From: Taeniopygia guttata
Taxonomy: Eukaryota > Chordata > Aves > Passeriformes > Estrildidae
Length of the DNA: 64,000 nucleotides
Reading direction: 5' to 3'
NCBI RefSeq assembly: GCF_048771995.1
Contig: NC_133026.1
Coordinates: 8,438,001 to 8,502,000, forward strand
Position numbers and translations under genes: made by a program. Under the pieces are notes generated by a model, which saw nothing but the letters and a program-made list of their open reading frames with translations, was not told the origin of the DNA and searched no databases. This document shows positions 1 to 10,610 of the stretch, piece after piece. Position 1 is the first letter of the stretch. Each line of letters opens with the position of its first letter.

Positions 1-866
1 ACAAACAACAAAACTTTAACATTTTCACATGCCAGTAAAACTAACTTTCATGTACTCTAAATAAAAGAAAGGTAAGATGTGTTTGGGAATAAAGACACAG
101 CCTTCATATTCACTCTTCAAGTATACTCTGTTACAGCAGCATGATTCCTTTTATGATTGTATCCATCATGCTGTCAAAAAAAGAAATCTTATCTTCACTC
201 ATTACTAAATATACAAAGAGCTGGGATTTCCACTTGGCAAATGCTCCTGTTTACCTGAAGGCTTGATTTTCCCTGCACTTTGATAAAGTTCATTTGCTGA
301 GATAGACTATACTTTTTAATCCTTAAACTGCTTGAGTTTGTAAACCGAGTTTTGCTCTGAAGTAAGCAGCATGTGCAAGGAATTGCTATTTTCTTTAGGA
401 AAATTAAAGATTTTGTTATGGAAGGGAGCCAAAGGGCCCATCTGGATCTGTCCTGTCTGAGTTGTGAGTTACAGCTCCTGTTTACAACTGCTCTGCAAAA
501 TGAAGTCTAGGTGAGGATGCCTTCAGTAGTCACTGTCAGCCTTGTCTTCTCAAGTTTTTTGTCTTCAATAAAAGTTTATCAACAGTGGAGACACTCTCTT
601 GGCATGTGTCACCCCCAGTACGCTTAGATCTTTCTAATGCTCTCTCTCATCATCAAAACCTTACATTAAATATATCAAAAGAATGTTGCCAGTTTAAAAG
701 ACACAGGACCAGGCTCTCATGTGCCATAGGTGTACTTTTCTTTATACTGAATGTGAATAATCCTCTCTGAACATGTTGACACAGACAAACTTCCTGAATC
801 TAAGTATTGCTCTGAGTGCCCTGGATTGCTTCTCTTTCTGTTGCACCCTTTCAAAACAAAGAAACA

Positions 867-867
<1 letters not shown>
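1..867. other. Non-coding AT-rich sequence, no gene seen
   Basis: I see no recognisable exon, repeat or RNA gene. Short open frames here have no recognisable domain and no codon-use signal. The stretch ends directly at the CTT microsatellite. Confidence 0.6.
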
Positions 868-897
<30 letters not shown>

Positions 898-909
898 CTT
901 CTTCTTCTT

Positions 910-939
<30 letters not shown>
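868..939. repeat. (CTT)24 trinucleotide microsatellite
   Basis: Twenty-four uninterrupted CTT units (GAA on the minus strand) run for 72 bp and pass directly into an ATT repeat. Translating this tract in any frame gives runs of Phe, Leu or Ser (Lys, Glu or Arg on the other strand). Open frames across it are therefore artefacts of the repeat. Long pure GAA/TTC tracts are known to adopt triplex (H-DNA) structures and to be length-unstable. The absence of interruptions suggests this one is polymorphic in the population (inference). Confidence 0.97.
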
Positions 940-969
<30 letters not shown>

Positions 970-1014
970 CATTTATTATTATTATTTCTATTATTATTAT
1001 TTCTATTATAATAG
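940..1014. repeat. (ATT)n microsatellite, pure then degenerate
   Basis: Nine perfect ATT units (940-966) follow the CTT tract without a spacer. They continue as a degenerate ATT/TTTCT mixture to about 1014. The degenerate distal half next to a pure proximal half suggests that the array has decayed from one end while the CTT end kept expanding. Confidence 0.93.
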
Positions 1015-3183
1015 CAACCACAAACTATCATTGAAATCATGGTCCCAGTTTTTTGAGCTGTGTCTAAATGTGAAATCACAAACAGCTCTCCACCTTGTTA
1101 TTGTAACAAGCACAACAGGGAAAGGGTGTTACTGTAACTCAAGTGCAGAAGTGATTTGCACAATAGATATGACAACTTTCCTTTGATTTGAGGCTTTGTC
1201 ATCCACTTTAGTGGTTACTACTGTGTCTGTGTCTCTACAAACTCTACTATTGTAGATATTTTGTTCTGTCTGAAACCTGCCTCCTTTGATTTGTGATCTT
1301 GGAGTTATGTGGATTTCTTTCTGCCCCCCTCCCATTCTTTTCTTATATTCCATTTCAGCATTATCCAATTTCCTGTAGGATTCAGTCTCTAAACTTTAAT
1401 CTACAGCAACTTGGTCCTGCTGTAAGATGGGAATAGTCCAACAGGTGGTGTTGGAGAAATCAAACACTAATTCACCTGGGTTAAAGAGTTCTGTTTCTCT
1501 TTAATATTTCTTTCTTGTTTTTAGTATTATTTTCTATTATATAGCCTGCATCATCTGTAGTGTTCAGTCTCATTCATCACATGTTCTTAGTCCAGTGAAT
1601 TAAGAGCTTTGGAGTCCTCATTAATGACTGTCTTTCTGTGCAGGTACAACCTGGTTAATTTAATCTCCTGGTTCATTGTTTCTTTCAGGTCACTGGCATA
1701 AAATATGAGCAATGATCACCCATACACTAATCCTTTTGAGTTTTCCCCTCCTATCCTGCCCTGATTTCACATTAACTTAAACTATAGTCCAGTTCCTTAT
1801 GAACAGAGTGACCTCCCCTTCAACCATTTGTGAGTTTATGCTTTTGCATGGTACCATCTCCAGAAGTCAAGAATTCTGATGTCCTTACATGATTTCCCTG
1901 TAGTTATGACTATCTTTAATTAAACAATTGCTTTCTAGGCGTTTCCCTGCTGTGTTCCTGATTAATGTTTCCAGTAACTTCCCAGTTTATGAATCAAAAT
2001 CTGCAATCTGTTATGATTTTTATGCCGCCATTGACTGAAATTCTTTATCTGTGTTAAAGATGAACTTTCCAAACCCTATGAGATTTAGATGTGCAATGTC
2101 TGTAGATGCACACATACACACACGGTTCAAATCTGCAACTCACCCCCAGCTTATCCCCAACATCTTGGTGGTGTTCACACACTTTTATCTTCTTAATGAC
2201 CTGCAGAATATTGTGTGAATGCTGCAAAACTCAGGAAGATTAAAATAGAAGAAGAGCTATTTGTGTTCCATTTATATTTACTCACAATTATTTTGTTGAT
2301 TTTCAGCGAAGGGGATTTCATATAGGATGTAGAAAGCTGGTTTTGCCCGACCCCTGGCTATCTCCACATTGAATGGTCTGTTTCACAGGGGACAGAGATA
2401 AAATTCAGCAAAATTCCTTTAAGAACCCTGACATCTTAACCTAGGGAAGGATTAGCTACCTTTGTAGCTCTCACACAGAGTTGCATCATTCTCTTTGAGA
2501 GCCAGGGTGGTTTTTGGTGTGTGCAGTGGTGCAATCAGGCAGTGATGAGATTCAGAGGAGCTCCAGCATTTCCAGGCATTTCCTGGAGTAGTGCACTTCT
2601 GTCCTTTCCCCACCCCGTGACCTAGAGTGGGTATTGCTCACTCCTGGGCCCTGCTTCTACCTGCTCTGGTGAAGGTTTAAATGAGGAAATTCTCTTTATG
2701 TAGATGAGTTTAGAGCTGTTTTTTTCTGAAATGAATTATACTAAAAATTTCCTGATTTTCTTCCAAAATTCAGTAATTTTGCTGGCTCCCAGAACAGATG
2801 TGAATTTAAATACCTGAATGATGTGAGTCCTCAGTGGCAGGACTTGGACTGGATTTTTCCCACCATTAAGTATAAAAAGAACTTTAACCCCTTTAAGCAT
2901 CAGGATGAAATAAAAGGCCAGCAGATTTTCCACAAATACAAAACAAAATAAAAAATTCAGCAGAAAAATATACTTGATAACAGTCTTCACTTGCACCTGA
3001 GATGCAGAAGACTGGAGGATTGTCTTTGCTGCTGGAGAATGGAGACTGAGTGTGGGGTTTCCCATGTTTCCAGCATGTGCCCTAATCACTGTACCCTGTG
3101 GGGAGTGAATTTTCCCAGTTGTTCCTATGAGAACTTGATCATTTGAATAAATAATTAATCACCATAGGGACAGCATTATCCAC
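1015..3183. other. Non-coding sequence, no gene seen
   Basis: Unique-looking AT-rich DNA. The only simple-sequence feature is a short CA-rich run at about 2109-2123. No splice-bounded open frame with a recognisable protein was found. A minus-strand open frame of 117 codons at 2736-3089 is rich in Phe, Leu and Val. It matches nothing I know and is most likely chance. Confidence 0.55.
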
Positions 3184-3204
3184 TTTTTTTATTTTTTTTT
3201 TTTT
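3184..3204. repeat. T-rich homopolymer tract
   Basis: A run of T interrupted by one A, followed by AATAAT. It is too short and too isolated to identify as the poly-A tail of a retrocopy. I see no gene-derived sequence upstream of it on the minus strand. Confidence 0.8.
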
Positions 3205-3779
3205 AATAATCCCTCAATATGTCTTAGCCATTGGGATATTAAGAGTTTTACCATCTTTTTCTCATGCAAACATGTTTTTGTTTCACTAGAACCTCCTCTC
3301 TGGCCTTGTGTTGTCACTAAATAAGTGGGACTTTTTTACAACCACTGTTTTCATGTAACTGAAGGTTTTCAATGGAAAAATACTGAGATCAAAACTATTT
3401 CTTACTAGGTTTATTCCATCAAGGAAGAGAATAATGCTGTGTCATGTGACCTAACCAGACAGTGCAATTCATATTTTCAAATTAGAAAGCAAAATGAAGG
3501 AGAAGTGTACAATGGAGATATGTGTCCATCTATATGGTTGCCAATGATAATGTTTGTAGACATTTTGATTGCATGTTTCGCCACAAATTTTGCACATTTC
3601 TGTTTCCTTCATTGGGAATAACAAACATGTAGCATCAAGCAGATGGATGATGTGTACTCTCTTTGCCTATACTTTGGGTCAAATATGTCTCTTTGAAATT
3701 AATTGTTTTGTTTTGTTTTCTTTACTCCTGTCTGTAATAGGACCAAGTATTTAATTCGTATTCTTTGCTCTCGCAAGGT
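3205..3779. other. Non-coding sequence, no gene seen
   Basis: AT-rich unique sequence with a short TTTTG repeat (about three units) near 3703-3721. No gene is recognisable. Confidence 0.5.
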
Positions 3780-3915
3780 CCTCAGGGTAAACCAAATCTG
3801 GTTCTATTCCCATTGAGTAACATACTCCTTGAGCAATCCCATCGGCTTCTGTGAGGCTATTTGGGATTATCCAATGGGATCAAAACTACATGAGTCTGGC
3901 CCCAAGGTATTTACA
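3780..3915. repeat. Probable ancient amniote interspersed repeat remnant
   Basis: The segment has the phrasing of very old amniote repeats: short C/T-rich blocks such as TCCCATTGAG and AATCCCATCGGCTTCTGTG, then CAATGGGATC, closing with GAGTCTGGCCCC. Such elements are characterised by a 'CCCATTGACTTCAATGGG'-like core and a terminal '(A/G)TCTGGCCC'. I recognise the style from memory and have no alignment, so the family name is left open. A similar terminal phrase occurs near 55.25 kb. Confidence 0.4.
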
Positions 3916-5117
3916 CACTCCCTGGCTCAATGGCACCTCAGTTTCACTCAGTGCCTTTGGGTGATGTTGCATTTCAGCCTTTAATAATCAGTTTGTTTCA
4001 ATTCTCAGAGCCACCTTTTAATGAATAATCTCTTCATGTAGAAACCCAATCTGTGACAGTGTAAAAGTATTCAGGAAAATGTTTTCCTATGGATGTCTCA
4101 CAGAAGAAGAAAGGATGAACTCACCCCAGCAACTATTTGCTTAGTTCTTGGGGAATTTACGCTTCTACGTCAATGGTTCAAAGGTTGTCTGAACTTGCAA
4201 TGAACTCAGATGTTCAGCATTTACATCCAGGAGTTATTTTCCATTGGAGACAGTTTTGGGTACCCTACTGCCTACTTTGGAATGGTGCTGGGCTCATCAT
4301 TCTCAGAAGGTTTCTCTGCTTCTGCTCTGTTCAATGGAACTGGTCACCATTCTAGACTGAAGCTAGGAACAACATTTTTTTTTTTAAAAGAAGGACATGC
4401 TTAAACAAGACTAACAGAAGGGCCTCATAATGGAGAAATCAAATCACAAGGGATTCATCCCACCTAATTTTATCCCTTTGACACTTAGTTATTTAATCTA
4501 AAAGAGCTATCTGGAATCCCCTGTTGCCAGTGAAAAGAGACAGACAGCAATGAATGGCCTTCTGGAGGTATTTATGTCTCTCTGTGCTGACTATAGGTGG
4601 AGCCCAGACAGCTGGTTTATAGTAAATGTTGAACTTCTCATGGGCTACAGACAGAGATGTGATAAGTGGATCCCGCCCCTAATTGCCCAGAGCCTCATCT
4701 CCTTCCATCAGTGACTCAGGAGAAAAATAATAACCATGTCTACAAGCAAGGAGTGTCTACACTAAAGGAAAATATCAATTTGTTATAAATCCTGATCTGG
4801 GCTGAGGGTTTCTCAGTGGGAGGGAGCAGGAGCTGGTCACTGGGTTCACTAGAGGGAGCTCAGAAGAAACCTCTCAGTTTCATCACGATCATGGTGTTCC
4901 TGCTGGAAAATTATTCCAGAGAAAGTACTTCTGGTGGAAAGCCTCTGAGGTCTTTTCTCCAGCTCACAGACATAATGCTGGATTTGTCCAACCTGATTTT
5001 TCAGCCAGATTATGACTTCTCATAATTTTGATCGTATTTTGATTACCTTACCTGGACAAGACTTGACTTGTGTATATAGAAAAATGTGGTTCAAGATAAG
5101 CACATCTTTGTCTACAG
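3916..5117. other. Non-coding sequence, no gene seen
   Basis: Unique-looking sequence with a T12 run near 4374-4385. No exon or repeat family is recognised. Confidence 0.5.
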
Positions 5118-5150
5118 AAAACAACAACAACAACAACAAGCACAACAATA
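5118..5150. repeat. (CAA)n trinucleotide repeat
   Basis: About seven ACA/CAA units followed by an imperfect continuation (AAGCACAACAATAA). The minus strand reads as TTG and gives a run of Val in one frame, so any open frame there is repeat-driven. Confidence 0.9.
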
Positions 5151-6849
5151 AATCTATCTGTCTTCAAGAACAGATCTTTCTGTCTTGGAAAGACTTTGGA
5201 CCCATGAGCACCTCTAGATGCATTTCGCATGTGTGTACACATGTATATAGCAATAAACATGCCCTGTTCTACGATTTATAGTACTGAGGAATAAAAAAAT
5301 GCTGACCATTCTCTTTTCTTTCTAAATCACCCATGCCAGCTCATACTTTGAATCAGTGCTTCCCCAGATCTACAATATTTTCCATTTTGGTGGGTTGAGA
5401 CAAGACATCTTGCTACTGAGGTCAGTGCTTTAGCAGCCTCTGTTCTGGATGGCTGGACTTAGATGAGCATGAACTTTTTCCAGGAGCAGTCCCAGCTCTG
5501 TGGGATGTAGCTGATTTCTGTGAAAGTGCATGTCTGCCTGCACAACTGATATCCCAAAGCATTCTATTTTTATGCTGCGAGTTGCTGTGTTGAGATCTAA
5601 AATGTTCAAAATTCTTTTTATTGGACAAACACAAGCACTGAAATCATGAGGTTCTGGCAGGCTCCAAGCTCTGCCAGCTTAACACTTCTTTGTACTTGGC
5701 AGGCAAAACAGTTTTTAGTATTTTAATTTTACTTTGCTGGTCCCTGCACAATGGGGGTAGTTCTTAGTGGCTTTAATCAAAAGGTAGGAAGTATGCAGGG
5801 ACTATTTTGAGACTTTTAACTGAATTGAATCAAGTAAAGCATTATCTGATCAATTTTAACAGCAATAATGTAAATTTAATTTTGGACCCAAACCTGTATA
5901 ATTTGCTGCAGCTCGTCAGCCAGCTGAATTACTCAATGTGCTGGGTGTCTCACTGTACAGCCCAATGATTCAGATTTGTTTGTGGTGCTGACTGGGGATC
6001 GAAACCTGCTCTCTGTAAGCCAATGGAAAGGCCCAAATAATTCCATTGTTTTGAAGGAAGTTATGTTCTGTTGACCTTGGACCTTCAGCCCCTTTCCTGT
6101 AAAACACAGGCTCAGCAAGGCAGGTTTAGCATTTACTTCGTGCGATGAGAAGGGGGGTGGTAAGGAAGGAAAGGAAAACCTGGATCATCTCCAGCAGTAA
6201 AAAGCTCCAGGTAGATCATTGCCAGGTTCTTTTCTGCAGATAAGCTTAAATAGGTGTTACACCCACTGACTGCTACTGTGACCTGCAAATGTCACAGTGC
6301 GACAGAGCCCCATAAAAGAGGTACAGATCAGAGGGAAAACAGAGAGAAAGATTGTGACCTGCAAAGAACCAGCTCCTCTCTTTTCTTCATAATAATGGCA
6401 TGAGTTTGGATTAATATTACAAACATTAATATGAGACTACAGCAGGACTGCTGAGCCAGGAGTGCACTGCAAAGACAAAGTAATACATCCTTTCAGAAGC
6501 TGCTCTTGCTCAATATTTTCTTTTTCTGTGATGTGTTTCTCTGCCTGCTGATTATTATTTCCTGTGTGCACCTGACGCAGTTGCATAAAAAGCACACAAA
6601 CGGCCTCAGAGCATCTTGGTGAGCTCACCATGGCTCAGCAGTCAGACAGGACTATGGATTGTAATTTACAGCAGAGCCCAAGCTCTGAGCAGCAGATTCA
6701 ATTTTATAAGTGCCTCTCTAGTTCAGCTTAGGTAAGAGTCTCAGGAACAGACAGCCTTTCCATGTGCTATAAATAGTGAGTGGTTAAATGTGCTCCCTCT
6801 GTACACATCATTGATTGCCATGCAAAGCACATTCTCAAGAATAGCCAGC
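5151..6849. other. Non-coding sequence, no gene seen
   Basis: No gene is recognised. Small local features are a purine-rich stretch at about 6146-6175 and an imperfect hairpin (ACTGTGAC / GTCACAGT, 8-bp spacer) at 6275-6298. Hairpins of that size are expected by chance. Confidence 0.5.
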
Positions 6850-7075
6850 CTCACCCCCCTCATCATGTACTGGGGTATTTATTTATTCCTTATTGTCATT
6901 ACAGGCAAATAAGAGGTTTGACCCGATGTAGCAGAGAGGTGGAAGGCTGATTATTTTATTTCCACAGCTGTTGCATTGCTGGGTTTTACAATATGTTTGT
7001 AAATCATCAGTGTAATGGCACATTATTATAGCTGGCAAGTTATATCTTCAAGGAAATATATTTTAATTTACTAAA
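6850..7075. promoter_or_regulatory. Candidate conserved non-coding element (AT-rich)
   Basis: The segment is dense in homeodomain- and forkhead-like words (ATTA cores, TGTTTGTAAA near 6993, CACATTATTATAG). It lacks simple repeats and any recognisable repeat family. This style is typical of constrained vertebrate non-coding elements, but motif density in AT-rich DNA is weak evidence and no alignment was possible. Confidence 0.2.
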
Positions 7076-10000
7076 AAGGAATATGAATAGCTAACTATCT
7101 TATCAGAAGGCCTATCTTAAGTACAAGAACAAGGTCCACCCAGATACTGATTAATATCAACTGTATTGATTTTTTTACTCATACTTTATAAACGACACTG
7201 ATATTCTTGAAGAGTGCAAACATTTGCTTTCTTGTGCTATTGTCTCAGTTGGAGTGTAAATCTCTCACTTTTGTGATTATTGTTCTGGTCATTGTTTCAT
7301 GACTGGAGGCATTTTAATGATGATTTATGGGGTTATATATAGTTGTACTATAAACTTCTGATTGCAATTAAAAACAAGTTAAGTGAAAATTTCCAGCTTG
7401 AAGGCAGTATCTGCTTATCACAGAAAACTATAAAAGACTAAAATGTGATATTTTTGAAAAAAAATGAATCAATAAATAATTGGGTTTATCTTTCCCTTTT
7501 CATACTACAAAGCAAAAGAAGCGTCTAGAAATCTATATTTTCAGCATATTTTCCCGGAGGAAAATTTTAGAATATACTACCCTAGCACTCCTGAACAACT
7601 TCAGACTGCTTTTTCCATTATTTATATGCCCAGACTGTGCTCAGGTGAGAGAAAGAGACTTTTTTCTTGTGCTTTGTCAGAAGAACTGTGGACTAACAGA
7701 ACAACCTGGGTTGCTTCAGGGTGCTCCTTGCTGAAGTAGCAATGTAAATCCTGTGGGTCCTCATGTAGGGGAGAATAATTTTGATAGCACAATGAAAACA
7801 ATTCCTTCCATTTTAAGGTTCTCCAAGCTACTTTCCTCGAATATTCTATTTCCATTTTTACCATTTAGCAGCATTTCCCAGTATGACATTGGCCTGAGAT
7901 ATTAGAAAAAATGAAATATTTTCTCCACATGAAAAATTCTGCCTTCAAAATACCCCTGAAGTTTTTGGTATTGTTATAGACTAGATTGCCAACATAGAAA
8001 CAATTTTGGTTGTGTTTGCAAGGCGTGAGCAGAGCAAGCAAGTGCAAACAGTCCAGGGATACCATTTGAACCTTTGTGTTTGCACCGTGGTGTTGCACCA
8101 TCACACGTCTCTGGCTCCTGAAGGTGTTTGAATTCACACTGTTCAGGAATTGTTCCACTGTCAGTGATATGAAGTTGTGTAGAGCTCTTCATATAATTGC
8201 ATGTTGCCTGTTACACACTTCAAAAGTGAAATAATTTAGAATTTTCTGAGTTTAAAGAAAAACCGACTATCTTACTCATCGCTTTTCCTTCTGTCTCATG
8301 GGTCCAGCTGTGTTGGCCACTGAATAATTTTGACACTGAAGGAGAGGGCCACAGGTTAGAGGGCTGGTGTGCCAGGCTGAATTCAGATTTTGCTTAACCC
8401 TTGCTGGTGTATCCTGTAAGTCCCGACGGGCTACTGCCACCACCCAGTCCCGTATTGTTCACCCAACATTATTCCAGCCTTGCCATCTACAGGGATCAAT
8501 TTTTAGCCCTGGCAGTTACAGCAGCAAGTGATGTGCTAGGGCATATGGACATTTCTGATCTGCAGACAGACCAAAAAGGCTGAATTTTCCATTAGCTGAC
8601 TGCTGCTGAAATCTTACAATTCTACATTTTCCCTTGCAACAGGGATTTCACACAGGTTGGTGTAATTTGTTATATCCCTGCCAAATACTAATGTCCTGTC
8701 TAAACAGTGGCGATGCTGGAGTCATGTCTTTTTCCTTTCTGTTTTTAGAGGACCACTAGAAGAAGCTTTATATAGCTCAAAATACATACCTGATTCTTCC
8801 ATTTATTTACAAGGTAAGAAAATCAAAACCAAGCAACTGTGCTTTTAAAGATGCATCCCTGATTCTAATGTAGGTGATCTATTAAGTATTCCCTGTATGA
8901 TATTTGTACTGTATTTCTATTATCCATTCTCAGAAGCCTTTTTAATTTGTAGAATAGGCTTGAATGGGAAAGATCTATGAAGTTAATGGTTGCTCAGCTC
9001 CTCTGAACCTTGGCAACCTGTGCTCTCTTTTTTGGGGAGCTTCCAAAGAACAAAATTTGACAGTTGTTGGTGTCTCCTGTTAACTCTTTCTGAACCATAT
9101 TTAGCACTAGACATGACCTTGAAAGGAAATGTTGTGAGATGATTACAAGATCTAACAAGATGTTTTTTCAGTGGTAATACTATATATAACATATTGCATA
9201 TAATATTGTCACAATATAGTCTATAATGAACCAAATTTCACTGAGGGTGAGTATTTTGCAGTTGGGGGTATTGTTTGGAGAATGTTGCTTTCCATAATTC
9301 TGGAACCTACCTCATTTACCTAAGGCACTCAGATTAACTGGTGTGTACTTGGATATTGACCAATTACTGGTGGAGTGTTCAAGGACTTTCCCAGTCCTGT
9401 GTACATGCAGAAATCTGAATTTCCTTGAGGATGTAATTATTGCCAAAATAGGCAGCACTAATACATGGCTGAAACTCCTGCCATCACAGCTTTATTCCAG
9501 CTGTTTTCTCCACACTGGTAGGGTGTTTTAGTGACCAAAGAGTTCAGCTGATTATCTCTTTTTTTTTCCCATCCTGATGATCACTGAGCCAGGAGGGATC
9601 CATGTTTTCTGCACTCTGCTTATGTAGAAGTCACCCAGAGCATATGTGGTGTGTGCTGCTAAGATTTCCCATTCCTTATACTTAAAGATGAACAGTTGTT
9701 TCATCACTCAGAGCTGTGGGATTTCTTCTTTTCTCTTTGTCCTTACAATATCTTTATTTCTAAATTTCTGCCACCTCCTAGAAAAATCAGAGTGTGCTCT
9801 GTTGAGTGATTTTCTGCTTCATCTGGCCAGAGGATCAAGGGCAGATTGTGAAGAACTCCATGAATTGCAATTTTAGTAAGTTTATCATGATACAATCAGG
9901 TGTATTTGAAAGTAGTTGAAGTTAAAGCACCTGAGGGAATGAACACAAGAGTTGGGAGATAATTATAGGTAGGATATTACTTGAAGGTAATACCTCTGCA

Positions 10001-10356
10001 CCCATCACTGCTTTTGGGGGAACCTCTTGGTCACGGTGCTTTTCCCACTTCAAACTGCTCTATGTGAAATGAAGCTCTTTCAGTTATTGTGGGAGAAGGG
10101 CATCAAAATGAACTGGGCTGGTTCTTCACAGGTTTTAAATGTAAGAGCCAAAATCCTCCTAGGACATAAAGCAGTTTGATCTTACCGACTACCTTGACTT
10201 TACCAAGTATTTGGGACAAACTCCTGATTCCACAGTGGTCAAGCCAGTGAAACTGCACTGGGGTTTGATGTGCAAATATAAATATTTTTAAATAGCTAAG
10301 AGAATCATCCAGGTAAGCACTTCATAATTTCCTATCCTCATAAGGTAGAAATAATA
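7076..10356. other. Non-coding sequence, no gene seen
   Basis: Unique AT-rich DNA without a recognisable exon, RNA gene or repeat family. Open frames of 60-100 codons occur on both strands. None shows a domain, and overlapping frames on opposite strands are equally long. Confidence 0.5.
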
Positions 10357-10610
10357 ATAGAATCATAGAATGATATTGGTTGGAAGGGACCATAAAGATC
10401 ATCAAGTTCCAACCCCCCCGCCATGGGCAGGGACACCTTACATTATCCCAGGCTGCTCCGAGCCCCATCCTTGTGGCCTTGAACACTTCCAGGGATGGGG
10501 CACCCACAGCTTCTCTGGGCAACATCAGCACCCTCAGCGTAGAGAATTTCTTCCTAATATTTAATCTAAACTTGCCGTCTTTGAGTTTAAAACCATTATC
10601 CTTTGTCCTA
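10357..10610 (-). mobile_element. CR1 LINE 3' fragment (5'-truncated)
   Basis: Read on the minus strand this is the 3' end of a CR1 non-LTR retrotransposon: the last codons of the reverse-transcriptase ORF, the short 3' UTR and the terminal repeat. On the plus strand it begins with AATAGAATCATAGAATGAT (reverse of the ATTCTATG tail). It continues through the diagnostic blocks TTGGAAGGGACC, AAGATCATCAAGTTCCAAC, CCATGGGCAGGGACACC and TTCCAGGGATGGGGCACCCA, and stops after CCTTTGTCCTA. About 250 bp survive, so the copy is dead on arrival through 5' truncation, as most CR1 copies are. Small substitutions and a loss around the 'ACCTGTGCCAGTGCCTC' portion show moderate age. Confidence 0.95.

Noticed and set aside
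742..1011. Open frames with long Lys, Phe, Leu or Ile runs
   Set aside because: They are direct translations of the CTT and ATT microsatellites on either strand, with no protein outside the repeat.
2123..2135. GGTTCAAAT, like a tRNA T-loop/B box
   Set aside because: No A box, acceptor stem or anticodon arm can be placed at the right spacing.
6275..6298. ACTGTGAC / GTCACAGT hairpin
   Set aside because: The arms are only 8 bp with an 8-bp spacer, which is within chance expectation.
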